Source: Helicoverpa zea
Taxonomy: Eukaryota > Arthropoda > Insecta > Lepidoptera > Noctuidae
Assembly (NCBI RefSeq): GCF_022581195.2
Contig: NC_061456.1
Coordinates: 12,960,501 to 13,024,500 of the forward strand
Direction of reading: 5' to 3'
Length of the DNA stretch: 64,000 nucleotides
Below, one piece after another: positions 1 to 11,335 of the stretch; within the stretch, counting starts at the first letter, position 1; every line of letters starts with the position of its first letter. The translations under genes were made by a program, and so were the position numbers. Under the pieces are notes generated by a model that saw nothing but the letters and a program-made list of their open reading frames with translations, searched no databases and had not been told where the DNA came from.

Positions 1-2
1 CC

Positions 3-401
3 CCGTATCACACAAGTTTAAAAGAGAAAAGGGAGTTACAAAAATAACAAATTCAGAAAAAGCAACTACAGAGAGTAGAAAACGGACTAGAAGATTTTGA
101 TGCAGTTAAGCCTAAATAAGATTAAAACAAAGCACTTAAACAAGAGGCTAATGACTTTAATATTGCAGGTGCCCCAGCTCAACTGAAACAGGGAGAAGAT
201 ACCAAAGAAGCAGTCGAAGTGAAATCAAACCACAGAGCACAAGCCCTAACACGAAACAAAGCATAGTTCAACGATACTCACCATTAGCCTATTGTTATCG
301 AACAAATTGAATCTCAAAAGCAAACTACACAAGGTCTAAAATACGATGCAGACGACAAAGTACTGAAAGAAGTGATTTTAGTTTTAGTCACACAATTTTG
401 A
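3..401 (+). pseudogene. Possible decayed 3' end of a Gln/Lys-rich gene
   Basis: Seen: reading from base 3, one frame stays coding-like for about 130 codons and is rich in Gln, Lys and Glu. It is interrupted by TAA at 45, 117 and 123 and TAG at 264 and 285, and ends at TGA 399-401. An AATAAA follows at 597-602, where a 3' end would sit. No internal stop is TGA. Inference: a recently disabled gene whose body lies left of the window, or a chance A-rich frame. A second frame (bases 2-97) is also open for 32 codons, which weakens the case. The family is not recognised. Confidence 0.25.
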
Positions 402-3077
402 ATGATTGACAAAATTGACAGTGTAATTTTTATGTAGGTAATTCTTATGTTTGTTACCAATTTGTAAAATAGCAATGCAATTTAGTTCTTATATTTATTG
501 TGAAAATTAAATGTTTGATACTTATTTTATGTGTTGATTTCCCCCAAATCTATTCAACCCACAAAGGACAAGTACCTACTACAAAAAGTGCAGATAAATA
601 AAACTGGTCCTTTAATATTTATTTTTACCAAAATAAGATCATCGCGATAACCAAGAAAAAATTATCAGATAACATGAACTCATGCGCATTCAAAGTTACA
701 GAGAAAGATAATACTCTTAAAACATTTCAAGCTGCCCATCATACATTGTAACCGACAAGAAACATATGTAAATACAATGCAAGACAAACCACATACACTA
801 ACAAATCTATTACCCAGTTCTTCACAAGCAATTTCCATTGAATTCCTTAGAAGCAATACTAGAGTCTAGCTATAGAACGAATATGGAGCGATATCGTCCT
901 ACAATCTAGGACCGGCTTTCTCCTACAATAAATTAACAGCATCTTGCATTACCGGGCTATCTATCAGATAAGTGACTGGCACAACTGGTAAAATTGTCCG
1001 AGATTTATAATCTGGAACATTTTCCTTTATAAGGTGAAAAATGGTTACATTAAATATGTCAGTTTCGTTTATGCATGCGATAAGATTAATGGAGTAAGAC
1101 CGTCGCTTTTCATTTCTGAATGGTTGTAAAGTTGGAGATCGGACGGGTTGCAAATCTGTCAGCTGTTGCTTGCTTGCATTCTTTGGGTGAAATAAGGCAG
1201 TCACGAGAATATAATATAGATTTCTTTAACGTATAGCTTGATTTCGCTTTTGTAGTAGATTAAAACTGCGTCAAGTATACCTCTAGTATACCTCCAAGTA
1301 TTCCTAGTAATTACATACTTTTATGAATTCATCTCCTAACAATTACAAGCACAATTCCCTTATTTTTAGGTAAAATATAGATGAGAGGCAAAGACCGTAT
1401 CATATTTTTTATTACTTATTAGGTACTTATTTTTATTTAAGGTGTCTTAAAGTTCCTACACACAAATTATCATAACCAAACATAATTACATCATAACCGG
1501 AAAAAACTTTCCTTAAACAGCCAAAAAACGAAAGTTTCCAAAAACCCGTTTGGCAAGAGTTCACACCTCCAAACAAAACTTTGATCAAGGTAATTAGTAC
1601 TAATAAACCACTTCCTGAAGTGAAATTGCCATCATTATATAACGTTATTAATACTTCCTTGTACTAAGCTTTATCTGCAAAACTGCTACCGTTAGAAGTT
1701 AAACTGCATTTTATCGTCTATAACGGACCTTCATCCTGTGGTAGCTTCAATCCTATAAAGTATAACATATCCCAAATTACATCTACCATCCAAAACCTAT
1801 CCCCTATTTCATATAGCTAGTCCCCCAAGGTTCAATTTTCATTGGCAAGAATTTGCCCAGCGACGATTTTAAAATTGTCAGCTTCTAAGAATGGTTACCA
1901 GTTTATGATCTCCAAAGGAATCGGAGGTATAATTATGGTCAATTGGAAATGTGATTGGACATAAATAACGGGTAATTGACTCGGATGGACGTGAACGATT
2001 TAATTCAATTAAATTGCAATGCTGTTTCAATTATTCTGTGTGGTGATGTTCATCTTCTGCGTTAGACAGGTATTTTTGTTAGCGTTATGATACTGTCGGC
2101 GATGGTATGATAATTATGTAATTCTGGAATTTAAGCTTGAACGTAATCTTAGCTCAATAATTTGGTACTTCTGAGCATTTCAGAAGATAAAAAGTAATTG
2201 TTGCAGTAGTGTGTCAACAAAATTCTTTGATTTCTGGCATAGTATTTTAGACAACGCGTCGTAAAACTATATCATAGTTGTAGTGAGAACTCTACACCTC
2301 GTATATTTTTTTAGTCCTCAGAATTTCTCCAAAGTAATACCTATGGTTATTATTTACGGTTAAACAATATTAAGCACGCATGCACTTTAAAAATCAAGAC
2401 TCGTTCCAGCTAATTGGCCATCAGAATTACTATCATTAAAAACAAATAAAAGCTTAGAACAATACGAGTAGTCAAAAGCCCACAAACCGCATTTTGTTTA
2501 TTTTCATTGACCTGCATTGTAGTGGCCTTGATACTGCATCATTATATTACAATCAATCACGTACACGAGCCGACCGTGATGGATGCCCATAAATATGATT
2601 TAAAACTACATGTGCAGTAATGTGCAAATTATATCATCTCCAGCACAATCAAATTTGATACTTAGGGACTTGCGTTAAGGTTCACTGCTCCAACACAACA
2701 TTCACAATAAGGCATCAGTATCTTTTTATTTAGACTTTAATGGTAGACACGAAACCAATGAAGCTTGAACTGTCATTATGTTCGTAGACACCTAGCTAAA
2801 AACTGAATTTCGTGAACAACGAACCTCGATGCAGATCATCAAATTTTGGACGTCTGATAATGATGACTCACTTGAATTAAGATGGAATCGCTTTCCAAAG
2901 GAAAGGTGTCGAGAGATCGTTGCAATTATCAGACGTTCGGTACGATGCGAGGCAATTATGATCTTTTTGCCGTGGACCCGTTATCTTGGCTTAGATGCGC
3001 AGCAAAAACGCAACTGGCGCAGTGTGGAGTGCTTCGCCGGCGTTGGCGCACGCTAGCTCGCGTACTCGTGCAACACT
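402..3077. other. Gene-poor AT-rich intergenic stretch
   Basis: No convincing gene was found. A 93-codon frame on the - strand (923-1204) starts only at GTG, is preceded in frame by TAA, and matches no family I know; it could be an orphan exon or chance. AATAAA at 597-602 may belong to the decayed frame at the left edge. No clear repeats were seen. Confidence 0.5.
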
Positions 3078-3515
3078 ATGTCGCCTCGGACCCTGTTCGT
3101 ACTCGTCGCTATAGCCTGCATCGCGCAGGCAGCGGCCCGCCCGGTCAAGAAGACCCTTAACTTCAACATGTTCGTGCTCCGACCTAAACAAGGAGCGTCC
3201 GACAGATTTCTACTATCAACAGATGGTGTGTCCAGGTTTGGGCCAATATTGGAGATGTTCGTCCAACGCTTCCAAGGGTTGATGTCCGTGAAGCTGCCTC
3301 AGGAGCAAGCTAACGGTGTTTCTGTCCCTGAAACAGCTGCGGGAGTGAGAGGTGAGGTGCCTGTTGGGAACAATGCTGAGAACGAAGTCGATGGAGTGCA
3401 GGAGTCGAAGATGCCTGGTATCGTGGTCAGGCCATCGCGTACAAAGCCAGGGACTTACGAAGTGGAAATAGACATGGTGATAGACGACGGCCAGCCAGAT
3501 GAGAAGACACAGTAG
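3078..3515 (+). CDS. Small secreted protein, unrecognised family (145 aa)
   Basis: Single-exon frame of 145 codons, ATG to TAG, clearly more GC-rich than its flanks. Residues 1-20 form a classic signal peptide: a hydrophobic core, then Ala-rich positions before Arg-Pro. The mature part of about 125 residues has no cysteine. It has a hydrophobic segment around residues 50-75, an acidic Asn/Glu/Val-rich middle and an acidic C-terminal tail. An AATAAA at 3959-3964 gives a 3' UTR of about 450 bp. I do not recognise the family. A secreted insect protein (cuticle, haemolymph, gland or seminal) is possible but not shown. A non-coding upstream exon cannot be excluded. Confidence 0.7.
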   Translation: MSPRTLFVLVAIACIAQAAARPVKKTLNFNMFVLRPKQGASDRFLLSTDGVSRFGPILEMFVQRFQGLMSVKLPQEQANGVSVPETAAGVRGEVPVGNNAENEVDGVQESKMPGIVVRPSRTKPGTYEVEIDMVIDDGQPDEKTQ

Positions 3516-3958
3516 GCAGTTGACGCGGTTTGATGTAGATTTGGACCAAAAAGCACAAAGTTGATGACTGCAAAAAAAATTGTACGGCTTTATATTACAG
3601 TATAGTTCGAAAGTGATGGAGACAAACAAATGATATTATTAAAATTATTTTATAAGTACATAGTTTTAATCTCTTTGTAAGAAGTTTGTTTGTTTTGTTT
3701 TCAACAAAATTTTAGGTATTTTTCAGCGAAAATCTTCTCCCAATTTTGTGTTCGCCTTTTCCCAATTATGATGGCATTGAGGCATTTTTCAGCGAAAATT
3801 ACATAATAACTCATTGTCAGTTCTGTTAATTTTGTTTGGTCTTTGTATCGTGATAGTATAATTTCTGCATTTATTATAATTAATTTAGTTTGTAAGTTGA
3901 AGTCGTAATATTATTTATTTTGTTTATTCTTGCCATATGATTAAGGTTTAGAGTTCGT

Positions 3959-3964
3959 AATAAA
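3959..3964 (+). terminator. Poly(A) signal AATAAA of the 3.1-kb secreted-protein gene
   Basis: First canonical hexamer well placed downstream of the stop at 3515, in a T-rich context. Confidence 0.5.
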
Positions 3965-4664
3965 TTATTTTACTATTTTTTGTACATTTTTTGTTTCATT
4001 CTGTGTTGTGTTTACATTATTTGATTCCTAAACAGGTGCGTAAATAGCTGCCATACCTACAGTTGCTGTATAATTTTCTAATCTTATTTCTGAATGCACT
4101 ATTTTCCACATTTTCTTTAAAGTATTTCCAGTTAGTATCATTACCATAATGGTAATAAAAAACCATATGGCCCATTATCTAAGAAACATTAATAAGTACA
4201 TTCTCAAAAGATGCATTTAACATTTCTTCTTAAATTACCCATAGGCGATTCAGTTTCCAAAAAACTTTTCACACGATGAATAAAATTCTCTCTTTTGTAG
4301 AGGATTATTTTTACATTCAATTTTCAATTAATATCAAATATGTTTGTTTTCCGATAGCCAATCTCGCTATTCTTAGAAGCTCTCAAGTATCTCCCATCTA
4401 CTTCTGTAGATGTAGATATTATTGAAGCTTCCTCAAATCCTCACTAGTAGAGTAGCTTTTCCTAAATGAATTAAATGATCCAAGAAATACCATTTTTATA
4501 CTGCACTTTCAAAAGAGTTTCTTGAACTCGCATGCCTAATTTATTGCCTAATTATGGTCAAGACCTTTCTAATGGTTTCATTGTTCTTCACAAAGTTGAA
4601 TTAAGATTTTCTTTTAACAAATATTTAGTTTCGTGATTTATTTGTCAATACTAGTATTTGGCAG

Positions 4665-4830
4665 TAGCTGTTTCCCGCGGCTTCAGTCGCATCCCGTGGG
4701 AACTACTGTCCATACCGGAATAAATATAGCCTATGTTACCCGGGAAGAGTGTAGCTATCCAACAGTAAAGGATTTTTTCTAACAGGTTGAGTAGTTTCAG
4801 CGCTTTAGTGTACGAAAAAAGTGATTCCTC
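4665..4830 (-). mobile_element. Helitron-like fragment
   Basis: Contains the cccgcgg...cccgtgggaactactg segment and the 'atagcctatgttac' region, shared in reverse orientation with copies at 12.69-12.79 kb and 37.13-37.24 kb. It lacks a clean CTAG end, so it is an eroded copy. Confidence 0.45.
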
Positions 4831-5872
4831 TTATTAGCACAGATAGAGTCTTTTAGTTCATTTAGCATAGCATCGCATCGATTTGAGCTTGTTGATTGTA
4901 CTTATCTAACGAATATTTGACTTAATTACATAGGTTGTATTACACGAATGTAATAGGGCCACATTAAGTTTGTTTTTATCATAAGCGTTGTTAAATTAAA
5001 TACTTTGTACGAAATAACCTTATCAGTAGTTACATAGTTTATGTTCTAGTGTTCAACTGTAACAGTACAATAACTAAACCCTAGAACAGTTAGTAATAAA
5101 TAAGGAGTAACTGCGTTGCGGTGAGATAAACCGAAGGCTTAACATTAAGTTTACTGCAAGCGCAGTTACTGAGCCGCACCAAATTACTGCCGCTGATTGT
5201 GTGCTTAAAGTGAAACGTATATAGGTGCTTTGTTTTATATATTTTGTTATCTACGTTATTATAGATTAGTTGATTCAGCAATAGAAAAGAGTACACCTTT
5301 CAGAGTTGAGATGGATGTGAGGGGAAACCAGGATGTATAAAGTGAGAAATTAATGTAAATATTAGAGGTAGCTATATATTAGGAGTAGCAATAGTAATAG
5401 AAAACAATCAAAGGTGAGCATTTGTCGTAAGTAGTTGTCATTGATGCTACATATAATGTTAAATATGAATGTGGATGGATGGAGAGCCAGATGTAGACCA
5501 AGAAAATGATAGATTGATTACTTGTAAAATATCATGAATAGATAGGGAGTTGATATTAATGACTCTTGACAGAGCGGAATGGATCAATTTCTGCTAACAA
5601 TTACCACTTGTCAAAATCAAAATATTAGAATCAGAGGTTCTTTATCTGTAATGAATGGTATCAAACCAACTATAATGTCAATAGCAGTAAACCTCAAACC
5701 CAAAGGATCAAAACATTCGCTTGAGTCAGGATGTTAGCGAAAGTGCGTCAAACGCGGAAGCTAGGCGCGCGGTCCGCATGCTAATGCAATGCATCTCAGC
5801 ATGACTGGGCCTTATGCAAGGGCCCGGGAACTACAAGAAAGTTTGGACGCATTAAAATTTAAGGACTTGCAT

Positions 5873-6275
5873 CATCCTCCGAGCCTTTTTCCCAATCATG
5901 TTGGGGTTGGCTTCCAGTCTAACCGGATTCAGCTGAGTACCAGTGCTTTACAAGAAGCGACTGCCTATCTGACCTCCTCAACCCAGTTACCCGGGCAACC
6001 TGATACCCCTTGGTTAGACTGGTGTCAGACTTACTGGCTTCTGACTACCCGTAACGACTGCCAAGGATGTTCAATGACAGCCGGGACCTACAGTTTAACG
6101 TGCCATCCGAAACACAGTCATTGGTGGTCTAAGACATACTTAGAAAGTACATACAAACTTAGAAAAGTTGCATTGGTACTTGCCTGACCTGGGATCGAAC
6201 CCGCGCCCTCATACTTGAGAGGTTGGTCCTTTACCCACTAGGCCACCACGACTTAATCTACTCGACTTAATTAGG
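5873..6275 (-). mobile_element. tRNA-derived SINE, family A, full-length, with 16-bp TSD
   Basis: On the - strand the head carries a tRNA-like A box (ggcctagtggg) and B box (ggttcgatccc), followed by a body ending in catcatcctccg read on +. It is flanked by an exact duplication, atttaaggacttgcat, at 5857-5872 and 6276-6291. The body gives a frame of 132 codons on + that should not be taken for a gene. Other copies: 49.1, 57.5, 62.4, 15.05, 43.9 and 53.0 kb. Confidence 0.85.
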
Positions 6276-6291
6276 ATTTAAGGACTTGCAT

Positions 6292-8714
6292 ATGGGTAAA
6301 GATTTTGACTCAAGTAAAGTTTTTAGGGATGCATTTTGAATAAAGATTGGAAAACACAGATCTGTTACACTAGATAAGAAAATTGTTGTAGTAAACTGTG
6401 TATACGCATATCATAATTGAAAAGGAGATTTTATTTATTGAGGCTTCAGAGTATAATGGCTGAGGCTTTTAATATGGAGATAGGTAGTACACTAAACATG
6501 TTCGTAGGCTTTACAATGACTTAAAATGCCTGAGCAAAGCGGCGAGTAAAACTATTATTCTTTGATCACACAGACTTGAAATTCGGTGCAGAATCTGAGC
6601 AATTCTAAGAAGTCTAATCACGCACTCTCTTCACAAGAACGGTTACTTTTAACGTTTAATTCTTGAACGTACATTTCGCTACACATCTGTCAATATACTT
6701 TGGAATTCTGCAGTTAGTAACGTGAATAGTTTCTAAATGTATACGCGGAGAGAATTTTAATTACTTGTAGCGAAAGAAAAAGGAGTCCCCGGTTGCTACT
6801 GTAGGAGCAATGGATTGTATAGTGGTATATAGTCATTAACCATAAGGATCCCATGGAATTTTAGACCTACTATGCTAGCCAACAGAATAAGAATTGAAAA
6901 CCAACAAGGCTTTTAAACCATAGTATGTACTTTATAGTAGGTATGGGCAAAAATGTTGAAATTCTCCATGGCGTCGCAATGTAACCAGATAACTTTTTGG
7001 AATTGCACAAACTTTTCGACTTCCAGTTTAACCAGAACCGTTTGAATAGGTACCAGGTTTTTTTCCTTGGAGCTAGGTTAAGTATAAGTAGTAAGTATCC
7101 TTTACTGTTAATTTACCTACTAGAAATGAAGTTGAAATAACCGTTTTCAGAAATTCTGTCAAAGATCTGGAAATGACAGCCAGAATCATCTTCTGAACTG
7201 GTTTCTAAAGCAAACTGAGTTAATAGAGTTAAGAAATTCTTTAGTTTTTTTTAGGAAAGCGTTACAAAGCCGTTTTATTCCTGGAAGTACTACGTATGTA
7301 AAAAATATGAATTCACTTGTCATTTTTATCTAAAAACCAGAATCAAAAACCAAAAAGTAATTTTTAAAAAACCTGCAACTACAATAAGAGGTTATCGACC
7401 CCTTTCATCTTGATTATTATTTAACAATTTTTCAGTCTAAAAATACTTAGACTCTACGGTTAATTACAGTGGCACTTTAACCTGTAATTCGTAACGGTTT
7501 CATAAAGATTACATGAACATATAAAATAGGTGTAATTAGTATTATTTTGTTTCTTCTTTTTCTCATAGAAAATTAACGTGCTCACATTATTTTTAATGTT
7601 GTGCTAATATTTCACCTAGGATTAGAACAATGGCGTCATAATTGTATTTTGTTTTTATGTCTGATAATAATTGCGAAGATAAGCCTTGGAACATACAGGG
7701 TGTTTAAAATAATTCAAGCATTCTTTTAAAAATGGTTTAACATGTGGGCATAATTGCTATTGATAATGATTGACTGATTGATAATTAATGAATAAACAAT
7801 TCATTATTTACTATTATTGCAAAAAAAAATTGCTTCCATATCTTTGCCAGTTCGGTATATTTTGCAAGGTTTTCTATAGAATTATGAGAATTGGGTCAGT
7901 ATTCTAAATTGATAGATTTCTAGATTCTAGACAATGGGTAAATTACCATTCAGTGGTAGCCTATACATTAAAGTTTTATGTTCGGCTCATGTTTATTACA
8001 TTTTGACACTTATTTGATGGAGAATTGGAGTACTCGGTTTTTCCTCTTATTTTTGGGTTCGGACTTTTTTTCTCTGATATTGCCGAGGAGACACCGTATA
8101 TTATGTTTTTTATATTAAAATTTATTGCAAATTGTCGTATTTTTTATTAACCTTATGGGAACTACTTAAGTCCTTTAAAATTGTATCAAAAATAGTAATA
8201 TCAAAGTGACTGATTTACGAAGATCATTTTGTTTAATTTTAATAAAAATTATAATATACAAAAAAATATTTTAAACACACCATCTATAATTTTTTTCCAT
8301 ACAATGAACCCCAAAAAAGAAAGCATTGCCCGCCGTAAGGTCAGGGCTGGCAGAGTAGGTCGTCGTCGCAACTTGAATAATAACTGACTACCGAACCAAA
8401 ACACATACATACTCATCCTTGCCGGCAGACAAACGGACGCTCCTGACTTCCTGGCACACAATAAGAAAAAAAAAACAAAAAGAAAAAATCGAATTCTAAA
8501 TTCAAAGTGTTTCCCGCCAAAATTTGACAGTTCAGGTTAAGCAAAGGCAAGAGTGTTCAGCCTAGGTTTTGCTATCAGTGTATTTGCACGTTTGACATAA
8601 AAGCTTTAAGGGCTTGAAACTTTGTTGAATAAATATCTAAGTTCTCTTCAAGAAGAGGACTGCAGAGCAAAATATAAAACTTCCCTCAATAAAAAAGTTA
8701 TGATCAGTGCAAAA
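6292..8714. other. Gene-poor AT-rich intergenic stretch upstream of the 8.7-kb gene
   Basis: No gene or clear repeat was recognised. 'acagggtgtttaaaat' at about 7697 resembles termini of common lepidopteran DNA-transposon relics, but no partner end was found. The last 150 bp should contain the promoter and 5' UTR of the secreted-protein gene; an initiator-like TCAGT lies at 8575-8579 without a convincing TATA box. Confidence 0.4.
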
Positions 8715-9990
8715 ATGAATAAGAAATTGGTGGTAGTGTTGTACCTGTGCGTTGCATCAGTGTGCAGCGCGCCTATGCAGCTGCCGTACTTTCCTATGCA
8801 GTATGGGTTACAACCGCAGCTTCCATTCCTGAGGCAGATGGTACCGAATATGCAGGCGCCGAACATGTAAGTACTCTTCATTATTTTTGATTTTTGATAG
8901 ATTCACGTACACGTTCCAAAGCATTATTATTTTGTAATTATTCCGCTTAGGCATCTTTGAGTAATTGTTTTATTTTTAGGATATCGTTCAGATTTTTAGT
9001 TACGAAGTCACCTCAAAACTTAACCGCGTACTTTCAGTAGGTACATTTTAAAAATCAAGAAGGCAAAGAGATACTTTTTCTGTACTACACCAGGTCACCT
9101 ACTTTTCTTGTGAGTATACAAGGTCATAGTCAGGTTAAATACCACGTTTAAAATGCAAACACGGGATGTACTCGTAGGAAAGCTGCTAGAAATTAAATAT
9201 CCACTTTTAAGGTTTATGTGCTTACATTACTTGTTTTCAAATCAAGCACTCGTGTATACGCCTCGCAAATTCCATATTAGCAATTAAAAATATGACCAAG
9301 TATGGTTCCCAGGCTAAATGGGACTACGATATTTTACTATACATAGTCAAAATGAAAGGCAGCATAGAAATCGCAGCATTGAAAAGTTAAACATTTTATA
9401 TCAGTAGTGGTATTAAATTCAAACTTGGTTTGGATATTGTGAAAAATTCATATAGCGTCTTTCATTTCATGTAAATGATAAAAAGTAACATTTGTAAAAG
9501 CCAAAGACTCATCAAGTCCTTAATTAATTCCAGGTACCCCCAGCAGCAGCCACTGGTCATAGTCATACCCAATCCGGCCGCTGCACCAAACGCAGAAACT
9601 GATGACAGATACGTAAACCTAAACGAACAAATCACTAACAATCTAAAATCTAACACAGGACACATAGACGAGAACAAAGATGCTGTAGTTGTAGACGCCA
9701 ATCCAAAAAACCCGGAAACACAGCCTAAAAACGCAATAGTATACCTACCAGAAGAAGGCAGATTTTCGTTAGGCCAGATTATATCATACATTCCTTTCTT
9801 GCCAATAGAAATAAATGTGCCAGATACCATATCTTGGATCGGACATCTGATATCAGGAGGATTGTTTAGACCTCAGGGAGGGATGAAGACACTTGGAAAT
9901 AAGGGTCAGATGCCAATTATAGTGATGCCGTACCCTGCACCTGTGCCTCAGATGCCTTACCAAGGACAAATGCCGGCGATGAACCAATAA
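8715..9990 (+). CDS. Secreted Pro/Met/Gln-rich protein, unrecognised family (202 aa, 2 exons)
   Basis: Exons 8715-8866 and 9534-9990, joined by a GT-AG intron (donor gtaagt at 8867, acceptor ccag ending 9533) that splits an ATG codon two to one. I chose the Met at 8715 because it begins a clean signal peptide (Lys-Lys, then a hydrophobic core, cleavage near Ser-Ala/Pro at residue 19). In-frame Met codons at 8700 and 8622 would only add a polar leader. The mature protein opens with a Met/Pro/Gln/Leu/Tyr-rich stretch and has an Asn/Asp-rich middle, a hydrophobic segment of about 40 residues, and a Pro/Met/Gln-rich C-terminus that echoes the N-terminal composition. It has no cysteine after the signal peptide. 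A structural or gland-secreted protein is plausible; the function is unknown. Confidence 0.8.
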
Positions 9991-10107
9991 GTATTGAAGT
10001 TCTAAAGTGTGGAAGACTGATACTGAATTGTTAAGAAGTGTTGGTGGCTAAATAGCTGCTGTATTGTAGATAGCAGTGAAACCCGATAAGGGTAGTGTTT
10101 AAGCCTT

Positions 10108-10330
10108 CGCGCACACTGCAGACTATTTAGTCGGCCCTTGATAGGAAACAATTTTTTTTAACAGTTACGCGTTGAAGCAAGCGTTTGAAAATGAATTCAA
10201 TAAAAGTTTTTAGTCGGTCTGATACCGAAAAATTACCTAATCGTTGTTACGTGTGCTTCCATTCATCTGAATATTGATTTATGAACAAAATCAACTATCA
10301 GCCGACTAAATCTTTGCAGTGTGCGCGCGC
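10108..10330. mobile_element. MITE with ~28-bp imperfect inverted termini in the 3' end of the 8.7-kb gene
   Basis: The left end (cgcgcacactgca then tatttagtcggc) and right end (gccgactaaat then gcagtgtgcgcgcg) are near-perfect inverted copies over about 28 bp, spacing about 223 bp. It encodes nothing. It contains the AATAAA at 10199-10204, the only well-placed poly(A) signal after the stop codon of the + strand secreted-protein gene. An older relative lies at about 27.66-27.87 kb. Confidence 0.7.
10199..10204 (+). terminator. Poly(A) signal AATAAA inside the MITE
   Basis: Lies 209 bp after the stop at 9990 and within the element at 10108-10330, so the gene's transcript probably ends inside transposon-derived DNA. 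Confidence 0.55.
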
Positions 10331-10503
10331 TCTTAGTGCTATCAAATGGTGTGGAGAATCTTTAATACATTAAGTAGTTCAATATTTTTGTGTTTCTGTT
10401 GCTTATTTCTCTTCATGGGGACAACAAAAAAGTTTATTGCTTAAATATAGTCTTATATGTAGGATTACATAAAATAAGAGAAAGAAAGTTTTATGCAAAA
10501 TGC

Positions 10504-10509
10504 TTTATT
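10504..10509 (-). terminator. Poly(A) signal of the cuticular protein gene
   Basis: AATAAA on the - strand, about 830 bp past the stop at 11336. The two genes end tail to tail, about 300 bp apart. Confidence 0.45.
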
Positions 10510-11335
10510 ATTATAAAATAATAATTAAGTCACAGATTGCTGTCATAAACTGAAGCCTTAAAATAACATACATACTATACATTATATCTAAGACATTATG
10601 GTAACAAAACTTAACTTTTAGCAAGGCTGAGTTCAAGAGTCTAACCACGGAAACAAAAAGAAAAAGAACATAGTGCTATTGCAAAATTTTAAATACTTAA
10701 AACATTGGTTATACTATCAATCTCTAACCAGGCCAGAAATGACAATCAATTCAAAGTAGCATACAGAGTTATAAACAGTCCAAAATATCGGAAAAAAATT
10801 AAAACAAAAGGATACCAATAAAAAAAAAACATAAAACATAATTCCGCTTTCAACAATGCTACTTCAAATTAAAATGTACAAAGCGACACTACCGCTCCTA
10901 AAATGGCAACATTTGTAGAACAGGCCGATAATCTAACTATTGAACATTCAGTTAACTCGTAATTAGGTTACTACAGTCATACAAACTACTTCATTAGACT
11001 ATCGGCTAGCTAAGGTACTCATAAAATTAATATCTTGATGACCATCTATGTTTCAACCTACTGAACTAACAGTAAGCGAAATCAAAGGATCGTAAATGGT
11101 CTAGAAAGTTTTGTACTAGATAGGCAAGGCATATTAGCAACTAATATTGAAGGCAATAAAAGATTCAATCTTGAATCCTTAGATGATAGTAAAGTTATTA
11201 ATTTGTACTACTAAATAGTCAAAAACTTTCTAGCCCTAATTAAACTTAAGAGACTAGACATTTTTGAACAAAACAAAATTACGCAGAAGCTAAAATGTAA
11301 TGAAGTTTTGTCCAAAAGTGTCAAGCTAGTTTGGT

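Noticed and set aside
5789..6187. 132-codon + strand frame, with matching frames at 49.25 and 57.56 kb
   Set aside because: The same peptide recurs wherever SINE family A occurs; it is SINE sequence.
8249..8461. 70-codon - strand frame upstream of the secreted-protein gene
   Set aside because: Low-complexity flanks and no recognisable domain.
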